A DNA stretch of 64,000 nucleotides, from NCBI RefSeq assembly GCF_009193295.2, contig NZ_CP059973.1, positions 3,968,001 to 4,032,000 on the forward strand, read 5' to 3'. Under the pieces are notes generated by a model. That model did not search any database. It was not told the origin of the DNA and worked only from the letters and a program-made list of their open reading frames with translations. The position numbers and the translations under genes were made by a program. The stretch's first letter is position 1. Each line of letters starts with the position of its first letter. Shown here piece after piece: positions 45,655 to 54,659 of this stretch. The DNA comes from Bacteroides luhongzhouii (lineage in GTDB: Bacteria; Bacteroidota; Bacteroidia; Bacteroidales; Bacteroidaceae).

Positions 45655-47418
45655 ATGAATGATTGTTACCTGAGTTTATTATTAAACTTTCGCGCTTTAC
45701 TTTCTATAGATAGTGGAGCCAATTTAGTAAACAGTAAACAAGCTATTGGCGTAATTTTGCCTGATTTATCATTGCTTGGTTATGCAGTTCCTGTAGAGAG
45801 TTTCGGCATTGGGCTATTTATTATTTTGTTTGTGTATCTTGCGGTAGAGTATAATGTTCAGTTGTTGTCACATGAAAAACTTAAGATAGCCATGAACATG
45901 CTCCATACTACGCATACCCCATTGATACTGTTACGAAATCAATTGGAAGAACTTAAAACCGGTAATCTTCCCGAAGCGCTTTCCCAACAAGTAGAAGAGG
46001 CATTGGGGTATACCGAATGCATCATATATTGCAATCAGAATATTGTAACCCTCAATAAGGTAAACAAAAAAATACTTCCTAAGACATCAACGGCAAATTT
46101 GGAACTCTCTTCTTATATTACTTCTATTGTCAATCAATGTCGACCTTATGCTGATTCGCGCCGGATACAACTGACTGTCAGTGAATGTTCGGATTGCGTC
46201 AGTTGCAGGATCAATGAGAACATAATGACGGCAGCGCTTCAACATCTTATAAGCAAACTAATTTTGGTTTCCGATTTAGGCTGTTGCATATCAATCAATA
46301 TAACACATACAATAGATTCCTGGCAGTTGCAGATTACTAATTGTGAGATAGCAGACAAAAGAGTAGGGAAAATGTTTCCTTTTATTCCGGTCATATTTCC
46401 CATATATGGGTATAGTGATTTGTGGACTGTAAGAAAAATCATTCGCCTGCATGGTGGAAAAATAAACGGATATAGACATGGCAAATCATTTGCTTTCCAA
46501 ATTGTCATTCCAACAGATTGTCATTGCCGGAATCAGGAATGTTCGGCTATCAAACATTCTTCAACAAATACGAAGAATAAGGCTAAAAAATCTTCTGAAA
46601 GTGATAAAGATGGTATCCCGAATACTAAAACAAAAGATACATCCCATATCTTATTGGTAATGGCGGACGGGGCATTCAGGAATTATTTAAGGAAAGCCTT
46701 ATCGCGGTATTTTCAGATTTCAGTTTTGAAAGATCCTGATTTGCTGAAGGATACAGTAGTCCGCCAAAATCCTGATGCTATCATTATTGACGATAATGTA
46801 AACGGAACAAATGGAGATGCACTCTGTTTCCGGATCAAAACAGATAAAATGATAGGGTATATACCGGTTGTCCTTTTGATAAGGGCCTTTGATAATGAAA
46901 GTTATCTGTCTCATTTAGGAAGTGGGGCGGATCGTTTGGAATTACGAACAGAAAGCATTTGCAGGCTAAGGGCGAACATACGTATGCTTGTAGAAAACCG
47001 CATGGTCTTGCGTGAACGGGTCAAATTGTTTTTGTCGGATGCTGTTTTTCCGATGGTCCCTACCAAAGAAGAAATGGAAACAGAAAATACGGATCAGATA
47101 TTTATGGATAAAGTCAATAAAATTCTGGAAAAGAACATTTCTACTGATAAATATACAATAGATAAATTAAGTATTGATATAGGAATGAGCCGTACTGCTT
47201 TTTATAGCAGGATACGAGAGATTACCGGGAATCCTCCGGAAAATTATATCTATTCGTTCAAAATGGACAAGGCGCTTAAACTGCTGGCCTCCCAGCAGTA
47301 CAACGTTTCGGAAATAGCAGGAATGCTGGGATATTGTGATGCTAAATATTTTGGAAAGAAGTTCAAAGACTTCTATCATGTATGTCCTACGGATTACATT
47401 AAAAGTATTATAGGGTAA
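45655..47418 (+). CDS. Short hybrid two-component-like regulator (HK-like, receiver, AraC) without sensor
   Basis: 587 residues; full hybrid regulators of Bacteroides polysaccharide loci have about 1300. One membrane helix (FGIGLFIILFVYLAVEY, about 50-66) replaces the usual large periplasmic sensor. Then come a histidine-kinase dimerisation helix with MLHTTHTPLILLRNQ (the His of the H box is kept, the following Glu is Thr), a degenerate ATPase domain (about 160-280, without clear N and G boxes), a receiver (about 330-450, IIIDDNVNG keeps an Asp but the usual Lys-Pro near its end is replaced by RTES) and a C-terminal AraC HTH (about 485-585, KLSIDIGMSRTAFYSRIREI). It could be a non-kinase DNA-binding regulator tethered to the membrane. 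Target unknown. Confidence 0.8.
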   Translation: MNDCYLSLLLNFRALLSIDSGANLVNSKQAIGVILPDLSLLGYAVPVESFGIGLFIILFVYLAVEYNVQLLSHEKLKIAMNMLHTTHTPLILLRNQLEELKTGNLPEALSQQVEEALGYTECIIYCNQNIVTLNKVNKKILPKTSTANLELSSYITSIVNQCRPYADSRRIQLTVSECSDCVSCRINENIMTAALQHLISKLILVSDLGCCISINITHTIDSWQLQITNCEIADKRVGKMFPFIPVIFPIYGYSDLWTVRKIIRLHGGKINGYRHGKSFAFQIVIPTDCHCRNQECSAIKHSSTNTKNKAKKSSESDKDGIPNTKTKDTSHILLVMADGAFRNYLRKALSRYFQISVLKDPDLLKDTVVRQNPDAIIIDDNVNGTNGDALCFRIKTDKMIGYIPVVLLIRAFDNESYLSHLGSGADRLELRTESICRLRANIRMLVENRMVLRERVKLFLSDAVFPMVPTKEEMETENTDQIFMDKVNKILEKNISTDKYTIDKLSIDIGMSRTAFYSRIREITGNPPENYIYSFKMDKALKLLASQQYNVSEIAGMLGYCDAKYFGKKFKDFYHVCPTDYIKSIIG

Positions 47419-47716
47419 AAGAATATATAGTACATATTTTCAGTTTAAAGATATAAACTAAAATATGTACTATTGTATTACTTAAGCAATATATCCAACA
47501 TACCTTTCAGTGGAGCCAAAATGTCCGACTTGTCTGCGACCAGTCCACACAAGCAGGAGGAACTGCATCAGCGGATGAACGCTCGATACGGAAGCTGGGG
47601 ATAGTAATAAACTATGTGACATTTTATTTCCTGTTAGGTCTTGCCTTTTTCGTTTTAACACCTAAAAAAGATTTGCTAATGAATAAATGTAGTATTTTTG
47701 TGGAAAATATCAAACT
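47419..47716. other. Gap at the left edge of the GC-rich block
   Basis: No full gene. From about 47520 a 27-codon frame (MSDLSATSPHKQEELHQRMN) reads to TAG with base composition like the GC-rich block that follows. It may be a relic at the import boundary. A promoter-like pair is noted separately. Confidence 0.35.
47672..47700 (+). promoter_or_regulatory. Candidate promoter of the LytS-LytTR pair
   Basis: TTTG (47672-47675), a 17-nt spacer and TATTTTTG (47693-47700). The -7 box is perfect and the spacer a little short. The transcript would start about 10 nt before ATG 47717, so the leader is very short. Confidence 0.45.
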
Positions 47717-48733
47717 ATGAATGTATTGGATTCTTATATACCACGAAAACTGCCGATTGTCGCTTTAATCTGCACGTTGTTCGTCACATACCCTAACGTG
47801 GTGTGGATTCCGTGGAATCTGGCACGGTTGAATGTTGGCGAAGAACCCGGCTTTTGGGCGTTCTTCGCTTTCCGCATGATTTATTTCTACGGCTTGTTCT
47901 ATTTCCAGTTAAGATATAATGTGTGCAGGATAGGCAATATGTCGTTCACGGCACGTTTCGGGCGGAACTTTCTTTATACACTAGTTGGATGTGCCGCATT
48001 CGTCGGGTTGTCATACGGCTTGCCGTTGCTGGGCGTTCAGACCGGATATGTGGGCAACATACTTTTGTTCCAATTTTTTGTGGTGTGTCTGCTTTGCACT
48101 TTTATCGGGTACATTTCGGTACTGTATGACAGCCAGAGAGAAAAAGAGCAGGAGATAGAGCGACTCCGTATCGAGAATCTGCAAAGCCGCTGCGATGCCC
48201 TTGCCAACCAGATCAATCCGCATTTCTTTTTCAATTCGCTCAACGGAATATCTTCGTTAATCAGAAGAGAAAATGATGATAATACATTGCTTTATGTAAC
48301 GAGGTTATCAGACATTTTCCGTTATATTCTGCAAAGCGACAAAAAAGGGATTGTGTCATTAGGTGAAGAACTGACATTCATCCGCTCTTTCATGCACGTG
48401 ATGGAAGTGAGGTTTGAAGGCAAACTGACCTGTTCGATCGAAGTATCCGAAAAAGACCACGGACTGATGCTGCCTGTACTCTCGCTGCTGCCTCTTTTGG
48501 AAAACGTGACCGTACATAATCAGATAGACAGCGACCACCGGATGAATATCACCATCCGGATGAACGGTGACGAACTGGAAATATCCAATCCGGTATATCC
48601 CAAACTCGCCCCGCCCGACACGAACGGTATCGGTTTGCAGAACCTGCGTAACCGTTTCGGAATGATGATGAAGAGAGAAATCCGAGTGGAAACCGACGGT
48701 GACACATTTAATGTATATCTCCCGTTAAGGTAA
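47717..48733 (+). CDS. LytS-type sensor histidine kinase
   Basis: 338 residues. Four hydrophobic helices occupy residues ~12-135, then a coiled segment (REKEQEIERLRIENLQSRCD) and the His_kinase (PF06580-type) motif ANQINPHFFFNSLN near 173, whose histidine is the phosphorylation site, and a compact ATPase (LPLLENVTVHNQI near 260, NGIGLQNLRNRFG near 307). It phosphorylates the LytTR regulator encoded 11 nt downstream. The unit stands directly before an RND efflux operon, so it likely senses an envelope or drug signal and controls the pump. Base composition is clearly more GC-rich than the RG-II genes, a sign of acquisition from another Bacteroidales lineage. Confidence 0.93.
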   Translation: MNVLDSYIPRKLPIVALICTLFVTYPNVVWIPWNLARLNVGEEPGFWAFFAFRMIYFYGLFYFQLRYNVCRIGNMSFTARFGRNFLYTLVGCAAFVGLSYGLPLLGVQTGYVGNILLFQFFVVCLLCTFIGYISVLYDSQREKEQEIERLRIENLQSRCDALANQINPHFFFNSLNGISSLIRRENDDNTLLYVTRLSDIFRYILQSDKKGIVSLGEELTFIRSFMHVMEVRFEGKLTCSIEVSEKDHGLMLPVLSLLPLLENVTVHNQIDSDHRMNITIRMNGDELEISNPVYPKLAPPDTNGIGLQNLRNRFGMMMKREIRVETDGDTFNVYLPLR

Positions 48734-48744
48734 TAAAAGAAACC

Positions 48745-49497
48745 ATGAGAGTATTGATAGTAGAAGATGAAACGGCGGCTTACAAGAATATGGTAAACGC
48801 CTTGCAGACAATAGATCCTACGATTGAGATTGCCGGTAATACGGAGAGCGTGAGCCGGACGGTGGAATGGCTGCAAAACAATCCGCAACCGGATTTGATA
48901 TTCATGGACATACAATTGTCCGACGGTTCGGCTTTCATGCTTTTCGACCGCATGAAGATCGAGACACCGATTGTCTTTACCACGGCATACGACCAGTATG
49001 CCATAGATGCTTTTCGGGTAAACAGTATCGATTACCTGCTGAAACCCATCAAACCCGACGAACTGCAAAGAGCGTTGGACAAGTTTCGCCGCTGGATGCC
49101 CGCCGATATGGGCAGCTATCTTTCCCGTCTGATGGTGTTGGCTCCCAAGCCGGTGTACAAAGATAAAATATTGATTCCCCTACGGGATAAACTTTTGCCG
49201 GTAGCATTGGACGATGTGGCCTGTTTCTACACGACCAACAAGCAGACGCTTGTCTGCCTGAAAAACGGTGTGCAGTATGCGTATGTCAAGACGCTGGAAC
49301 AAATCATGACGATGCTCGACCCCTCCCGTTTTACCCGGGCGAACAAGCAGTATATCATCGCACGGGACAGCGTGAAGGAGATCACTGTATGGTTTGACAG
49401 CCGCCTATTGGTAAAACTGAATGTAGAAACTCCCGAACCCATCTATATCAGCAAGAATCGGGCGCCAGAGTTCAAAGCATGGGTTGTACAAGAGTAA
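48745..49497 (+). CDS. LytTR-family response regulator
   Basis: 250 residues. Receiver domain at the N-terminus (VLIVEDETAAYKNM, phospho-acceptor in PDLIFMDIQLSDG near 54, and YLLKPIKPDEL near 105) and a LytTR DNA-binding domain from about 140 (IPLRDKLLPVALDDVACFYT, RFTRANKQYIIARDSVKEIT). It is the partner of the upstream kinase and probably activates the efflux operon that begins 150 nt after it. A hairpin terminator ends this two-gene unit. Confidence 0.95.
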   Translation: MRVLIVEDETAAYKNMVNALQTIDPTIEIAGNTESVSRTVEWLQNNPQPDLIFMDIQLSDGSAFMLFDRMKIETPIVFTTAYDQYAIDAFRVNSIDYLLKPIKPDELQRALDKFRRWMPADMGSYLSRLMVLAPKPVYKDKILIPLRDKLLPVALDDVACFYTTNKQTLVCLKNGVQYAYVKTLEQIMTMLDPSRFTRANKQYIIARDSVKEITVWFDSRLLVKLNVETPEPIYISKNRAPEFKAWVVQE

Positions 49498-49520
49498 TAA
49501 GTTTCCTTATCCTAATTATG

Positions 49521-49546
49521 ACAGCTTCTCTCGGGGAGCTGTTTTT
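49521..49546 (+). terminator. Terminator of the LytS-LytTR unit
   Basis: ACAGCTTCTC and GGGGAGCTGT pair through a 2-nt core (G-U pairs allowed), followed by TTTTT. Confidence 0.8.
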
Positions 49547-49609
49547 CGTTTTCATACAGCACTTTTCCGCGTTAATGCCGCTTTCTATATAATGTATATC
49601 ACACCGCTA

Positions 49610-49617
49610 TAACTTTG
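49610..49617 (+). promoter_or_regulatory. -7 box of the efflux operon
   Basis: TAACTTTG fits TAnnTTTG, 32 nt before ATG 49650. No clear -33 box, so activation by the LytTR regulator is plausible. Confidence 0.5.
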
Positions 49618-49649
49618 CATTCAAATAATTGATTACAAAGTTTATAGCA

Positions 49650-50753
49650 ATGAAGAATCATAACTATTTCAGATTTGTCGGAGCGGTCGTACTCCTCTTG
49701 ATTCTCTCCTCATGCGAGGAGGGGAAAGAGGGAAATACGGCTCCCAAGTATTACCCGACGGAGGTTCTCGCTCTCGTCAGCAGGACGGGACAAGTGCAGT
49801 ATCCGGCAATCCTCAAAGGTCGCCAGAGTGTGGAGATTCGCCCGCAATGCAGCGGACTTATCACACGGATTTGCATAGAAGAAGGGGCTTGTGTAAAGAA
49901 AGGACAAGTCTTGTTCGTCATTGACCAGACTCCCTATCTTGCTGCCTTGAAAACCGCTTCCGCCAATGTGTCGCAAGCCGAGGCACGGCTGGCGACCGCA
50001 CGGCTGACGCTCGACAGCAAGGAAGCGTTGTTCAAAAAAAATATCATTTCCGAGTATGAATGGCAGACAGCCCGCAATGACCTGAAAGCAGCCAAGGCAA
50101 CACTTGAACAGATGCAGGCACAGTGCGAAAACGCCCGGATAGAATTATCCTACACCGAGGTGAAAAGTCCGGTGGACGGCGTGGCAGGCATGATTCCCTA
50201 CCGGGTGGGCGCATTGGTGGACAGGAACATCACCGAGCCGTTGGTGTGCGTATCGGACACGGAAGAGATGTTCGCCTATTTTTCCGTTTCGGAGAGCGAT
50301 GAATTGGCGAGGAGCGCAAGGCTTGGGACGCAGGAAATCGCTTTCCGTTCTGTCAATAGAGCGACCCCCGTGGCGAACGGAGTCATCGATGCCGTCAGCG
50401 GTACGGTGGACGCTCGGACGGGAACCATCAATGTTCGGGCAAGAATCTCCAACCGCGATAAAATATTGTATGACGGCAGCACAGGTACGGTGCTCGTTTC
50501 ATCGGAAAAAACAGACTGCATCGTCATTCCTCAGACAGCCGCTTACGAGATTCAAAACCGCACATTCGTCTATAAGGTCGTGGACGGGCGTGCCGTCTCT
50601 GCGTCCGTCGAAGTGGAGGACATCGGCAACGGCAGGGAATACATCGTCCTGTCCGGTCTGAAAGCCGGCGACAAAATCGTGACTGAAGGCGCGGGACTGT
50701 TGCGCGAAGGAACGGAAATAACTGAAAGTATAACCGCCAAAAACGCTTTATGA
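49650..50753 (+). CDS. RND efflux periplasmic adaptor (AcrA/MexA-type) lipoprotein
   Basis: 367 residues from ATG 49650 (MKNHNYFRFVGAVVLLLILSSCEEG), a lipoprotein signal with cysteine about residue 22. The ATG at 49629 would lengthen the signal without gain. The adaptor has the normal barrel-sandwich halves (YPAILKGRQSVEIRPQCSGL near 50 and VDGVAGMIPYRVGALVD near 170), a helical hairpin between them (SKEALFKKNIISEYEWQTAR) and a beta-barrel region. It joins the inner-membrane transporter to an outer-membrane channel. Its stop overlaps the transporter start (ATGA), so they are translationally coupled. Confidence 0.95.
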   Translation: MKNHNYFRFVGAVVLLLILSSCEEGKEGNTAPKYYPTEVLALVSRTGQVQYPAILKGRQSVEIRPQCSGLITRICIEEGACVKKGQVLFVIDQTPYLAALKTASANVSQAEARLATARLTLDSKEALFKKNIISEYEWQTARNDLKAAKATLEQMQAQCENARIELSYTEVKSPVDGVAGMIPYRVGALVDRNITEPLVCVSDTEEMFAYFSVSESDELARSARLGTQEIAFRSVNRATPVANGVIDAVSGTVDARTGTINVRARISNRDKILYDGSTGTVLVSSEKTDCIVIPQTAAYEIQNRTFVYKVVDGRAVSASVEVEDIGNGREYIVLSGLKAGDKIVTEGAGLLREGTEITESITAKNAL

Positions 50754-53700
50754 TGAACTTGCAGGCCTTTATCAACCGTCCGATATTGTCCGGCGTATTG
50801 TCGGTGTTCGTCGTACTCCTTGGCGTCATCGGATTAGTGCAACTACCCGTCGAGCAATTTCCGGAAATAGCACCGCCCACGGTCAGGGTGAGCGCTACCT
50901 ACACGGGCGCCAATGCCGAGACCTTGCAGAAAGCCGTCGTCGCCCCGTTGGAAGAAGCCATCAACGGCGTGGAGAACATCAACTACATGACCTCCTCAGC
51001 CACCAACAACGGCACGGCCACCATCAACGTCTATTTCCGTCAGGATACAGACCCCGACATGGCGGCGGTGAACGTGCAGAACCGTATCGCCTCGGCACAG
51101 GGCGTACTGCCTGCGGAGGTAATCCGTTCCGGCATCACCGTGCGCAAAAGCCAGAACAGCACGGCTAAGATTGTGGCATTGTACAGCCCGGACAACAGCT
51201 TTGACCAGAAATTCTTGTACAACTACTTCAAGATAAACATTGAACCGCGACTGGCGCGTATTCCCGGTGTGGGCGACATTACGGTGTTCGGCTCCGACTA
51301 CTCGCTACGCATCTGGATGGATGCGGAAAAGATGACTTCTTACGGTCTTGTCCCTGCCGACATCACCGCCGTATTGGACGAGCAGAATGTGGAGGCTCCC
51401 ACCGGGACATTAGGAGCGGATATGGACAACACCTTCCAATATGTACTGAAATACCGGGGACGCTATGAAGACGAGGAGGATTTCGGTAATCTCGTTATCA
51501 AGTCGTTGTCCGACGGAAGTGTCCTGCGTCTGAAAGACGTGGCGGAAGTGGAACTCGGTGCATTGAACTATGCCACGAAGAACGAGTTGATCGGACATCC
51601 GGGCACGAATTGCATGATAGCGCAGGCACCCGGCTCGAACGCTAATGAAATCGTCGAGGCGATAGACGAAGTGATACGGGATGCCGCCGCCGAACTGCCC
51701 AAAGGAATGGAACTGGTCGATCTGATGAGCATCAAGAGTTTTTTGGACGCTTCCGTACACAACGTGATAGAAACCTTAATGGAAGCCATCCTGCTGGTTA
51801 TTTTCATCGTGTGGCTCTTCCTGCGCAACTTGCGTTCCACGGTGATTCCCGCCGTGGCTATCGTTGTATCATTGATTGGAACATTTGCTTTCCTCTATTT
51901 TGCAGGAATGTCCGTCAATATGCTGACGCTATTCGCATTGGTACTCGTTATCGGTACGGTGGTGGACGATGCGATTGTCGTGGTCGAGGCCGTGCAGTCC
52001 CGCTTCGACAGTGGTTGCCGTTCTCCACGTCAGGCAACGGTGGAAGCCATGCAGGGCATCAGTCGCCCGTTGGTTACCACTTCATTGGTGTTCATGGCCG
52101 TATTTATCCCGGTCTGCTTCATTGGCGGTGCGACGGGCAAGTTCTACACGCAATTCGGTCTGACAATGGCGGTTGCCGTCTTGATTTCCACATTCAACGC
52201 ACTCACATTCAGTCCGGCACTATGCGTACTGCTGATGAAACCGACCTCCGTCATGAAAAAAACGTCTCGTTTCGTAGCCGCTTACGATGCAGCTTTTCAG
52301 GGAATGACGCGCAAATACAAAAGCTCCGTGGTGTTCCTGCTCCGCCGCAAATGGTTTTCCGCCACGCTGCTGGCTGCCACCTGCGGCTTCTTCTATCTGC
52401 TGAATGTGACAAAGACGGGACTTGTGCCCGATGAGGATACGGGAACGATTGTGGTCGATGTGCAGGCAGCTCCCGGAACAAGCCTTGCCCAGACGGAACG
52501 CATCCTCAAGAACATCGAAGACCGGATAAAGGATACCCCGCAATTCCAAATTTATTCCAAGTCAATAGGGATGGGAATGCTTGCCGGGCAGGGACCTTCC
52601 AATGGCACATTCATCATCCGCTTGAAGCCGTGGGACCAGCGGACAGGTCGTCATGACGACAACCGTTCCGTTATCGACAACCTGTATCGCCGTCTGGCTG
52701 ACATCACCGATGCACGTATCATGATCTTCGCCCAGCCCATCATTGCCGGCTATGGTGTGACCAACGGTTTCGAGGTGCATGTGCAAGACAGACGCGGAAG
52801 TTCGGTAGAAGAACTGCAACGTCACGCACAGGCATTTATTGCGGCACTGAACGAACGACCAGAAATCGCACGGGCGCAGACCTCTTTCGACAGCCGCTAT
52901 CCGCAATATCGGGTGGAGGTGGATGCTGCCGTGTGCAAGCGGGCGGGCGTGTCGCCTTCGGAGGTGCTCAACGCTCTGTCCGGCTATATCGGAGGCGTCT
53001 ATTCCTCGAACATCAACCGCTTTTCTAAACTCTACCGGGTGATGATGCAGGCATCGCCGGAGTATCGGGCGGATGTCCGTTCGCTCGACGGGCTGTTCGT
53101 GCGCACCGCATCGGGCGAGATGTCGCCCATCAGCCGCTATGTCACCCTGACCCGTGTCTACGGTTCGGAATCCTTGTCGCGTTTCAACCTCTTTCCGTCC
53201 ATCGCGGTCAATGGCGCACCCGCTGCCGGATACAGCTCCGGGCAGGCTCTGAATGCCATCCGTGAAGTCGCCGCGCAGACGCTTCCGGCGGGATACGGCT
53301 ACGAGTTCGGGGCGATGTCACGCGAAGAGGCTTCGGCGGGCAACACATCGGTTTGGGTATTCGGCATCTGCATCGTATTCATATACCTGATTTTGTGCGC
53401 CCTCTATGAGAGCCTGCTCATACCGCTTGTCGTCATTCTCGCCATTCCTTTTGGACTGTTCGGCAGCTTCCTTTTCGCCAAACTGTTCGGCATCGAGAAC
53501 AACATTTATATGCAGACCGGTATCATTATGCTCATCGGTCTGCTTGCCAAAACCGCCATACTCCAGACGGAATACGCTTCGGAATGCCGCAGCAGAGGCA
53601 TGAGCATCACGGCATCGGCTGTCGCCGCAGCGGTTGCCCGGCTTCGTCCCATTCTGATGACCTCGCTGACCATGATATTCGGACTGCTTCCGATGATATT

Positions 53701-53872
53701 CTCCACCGGAGTAGGCTGCAACGGTTCGCGCTCGCTGGCAGTGGGTACGATAGGCGGTATGCTGGTGGGTACGGTGTCTTTGCTGCTCTTCGTGCCGCTT
53801 CTGTTCATCGTGTTCCGACACGTGGAGGAAAAAATGATACCGGGAAATAAAGTTCAAAAACACATACAATAA
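50750..53872 (+). CDS. RND multidrug efflux transporter (AcrB-type)
   Basis: 1040 residues, full length for the HAE1 family. Twelve membrane helices with two large periplasmic loops: helix 1 (SGVLSVFVVLLGVIGLVQLP), helix 4 with the proton-relay Asp pair (GTVVDDAIVVVE near 405), a second-half helix 10 to 12 region with IMLIGLLAKTAIL near 925 and MTSLTMIFGLLPMIFS near 965. It exports drugs or other amphipathic molecules using the proton gradient, together with the adaptor upstream. No intact outer-membrane channel gene follows: only its last ~45 codons survive downstream. It would therefore need a TolC-like partner from elsewhere in the genome. GC content is high for this genome. Confidence 0.96.
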   Translation: MMNLQAFINRPILSGVLSVFVVLLGVIGLVQLPVEQFPEIAPPTVRVSATYTGANAETLQKAVVAPLEEAINGVENINYMTSSATNNGTATINVYFRQDTDPDMAAVNVQNRIASAQGVLPAEVIRSGITVRKSQNSTAKIVALYSPDNSFDQKFLYNYFKINIEPRLARIPGVGDITVFGSDYSLRIWMDAEKMTSYGLVPADITAVLDEQNVEAPTGTLGADMDNTFQYVLKYRGRYEDEEDFGNLVIKSLSDGSVLRLKDVAEVELGALNYATKNELIGHPGTNCMIAQAPGSNANEIVEAIDEVIRDAAAELPKGMELVDLMSIKSFLDASVHNVIETLMEAILLVIFIVWLFLRNLRSTVIPAVAIVVSLIGTFAFLYFAGMSVNMLTLFALVLVIGTVVDDAIVVVEAVQSRFDSGCRSPRQATVEAMQGISRPLVTTSLVFMAVFIPVCFIGGATGKFYTQFGLTMAVAVLISTFNALTFSPALCVLLMKPTSVMKKTSRFVAAYDAAFQGMTRKYKSSVVFLLRRKWFSATLLAATCGFFYLLNVTKTGLVPDEDTGTIVVDVQAAPGTSLAQTERILKNIEDRIKDTPQFQIYSKSIGMGMLAGQGPSNGTFIIRLKPWDQRTGRHDDNRSVIDNLYRRLADITDARIMIFAQPIIAGYGVTNGFEVHVQDRRGSSVEELQRHAQAFIAALNERPEIARAQTSFDSRYPQYRVEVDAAVCKRAGVSPSEVLNALSGYIGGVYSSNINRFSKLYRVMMQASPEYRADVRSLDGLFVRTASGEMSPISRYVTLTRVYGSESLSRFNLFPSIAVNGAPAAGYSSGQALNAIREVAAQTLPAGYGYEFGAMSREEASAGNTSVWVFGICIVFIYLILCALYESLLIPLVVILAIPFGLFGSFLFAKLFGIENNIYMQTGIIMLIGLLAKTAILQTEYASECRSRGMSITASAVAAAVARLRPILMTSLTMIFGLLPMIFSTGVGCNGSRSLAVGTIGGMLVGTVSLLLFVPLLFIVFRHVEEKMIPGNKVQKHIQ

Positions 53873-53895
53873 TCATTATTAAAATTCTTACGAAG

Positions 53896-54162
53896 ATGAA
53901 AAAGTTGATATTTATTTTGGCAGCCATATTCGGGCTGAGCCTTACTGTCAGTGCTTGCAGTACCCATGATAGCAGAATAGAGGAACCTGAAACGGAACGA
54001 CCGGATGAACCGTCCGATTCAGATACGGATTCCGGAATTGTGGGGAAGACTCTTATCGTGTATTATAGCTTTACCAACAATTCCCACGTTATTGCCACAG
54101 AACTCCAAAAATTCTTCTACAACCTATCTGGAGGTGCTGACGGCACAACAAGCATTACTTGA
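53896..54162 (+). pseudogene. Flavodoxin-like lipoprotein, N-terminal fragment
   Basis: The first ~72 codons encode a lipoprotein signal (LTVSACSTHDS, cysteine about residue 21), a Pro/Glu/Asp linker and the start of a flavodoxin (TLIVYYSFTNNSHVIATELQ, the first strand and FMN phosphate loop). After about 54110 the frame runs into the 3' end of a different gene, read out of frame (FFYNLSGGADG) to a chance stop. A whole flavodoxin lipoprotein has about 190 residues, so more than half is missing. Confidence 0.75.
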
Positions 54163-54247
54163 TGCCCAACAGAAACTGACACAATACCGCTTCGACAATA
54201 TACAAGGCTTTGTCAACTTGTATTATGCGTTGGGAGGTGGAAAATAA
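54110..54247 (+). pseudogene. Outer-membrane efflux factor (OprM/TolC type), C-terminal fragment
   Basis: In a second frame the DNA encodes the family tail: STTYLEVLTAQQALLDAQQ near the start, QYRFDNIQGFVNLYYALGGG and a stop at 54247. The TYLEVLTAQQ helix is a strong mark of RND outer-membrane factors. Only ~45 of about 460 codons remain. It is probably the former third gene of the efflux operon, cut by the deletion that joined it to the flavodoxin fragment. Confidence 0.78.
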
Positions 54248-54323
54248 TTTTTCAATAAATGAGCCTATCAACAAAACGCGAGTACATGTAAATCCTTATC
54301 TTTGCAAAAAAATAGAGATTGAT

Positions 54324-54460
54324 ATGGAACGACTGAATGTATTTGACTGCTCGAACGTCCTGATAGCGAGTTTTTTCACTGATGACCGGAGCTGCGCTCA
54401 CGAAAATCGGGAGCATACGCTTATCTATCATGCGGCGGGACAACCGGATGTGGTTGCAGA
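54324..54460 (+). pseudogene. AraC-family regulator, N-terminal fragment with internal deletion
   Basis: From ATG 54324 the frame reads MERLNVFDCSNVLIASFFTD and then HENREHTLIYH, typical of the cupin part of Bacteroides AraC regulators. At about 54430 it shifts to another frame giving MRRDNRMWLQK, a motif found ~25 residues later in such regulators. So a small internal deletion is present, and then the gene breaks off. A TATCTTTG box (about 54293-54300) precedes it, a plausible old promoter. Confidence 0.6.
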
Positions 54461-54642
54461 AAGCCTCGTGGATCGTGCCGATTCCCGGAACGACGAAACT
54501 GTCGCATTTGGATGAGAACCTACGCACGCTCGATTTTACCGTTTCACCCGAAGAGTGGCGCAAACTCGAAACGGCTGTCGCCGCCATTCCCGTCGTGGGC
54601 GATCGCTACAATGCCGAACAGCAGCGGCAGGTGGGACGCTAA
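54446..54642 (+). pseudogene. Aldo/keto reductase, C-terminal fragment
   Basis: The frame ending at 54642 encodes SWIVPIPGTTKLSHLDENL, then LDFTVSPEEWRKLETAV and a normal tail. IVPIPGTTK is the NADP-binding signature of the aldo/keto reductase family. About 60 of ~330 codons remain, joined in frame to the AraC fragment at a GCAGAAAGC-like junction. Confidence 0.78.
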
Positions 54643-54659
54643 TGCAATGATATATGCAT

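Noticed and set aside
51811..52434. 207-codon ORF inside the RND transporter
   Set aside because: Alternative frame of a GC-rich gene; low-complexity Arg/Cys/His-rich translation.
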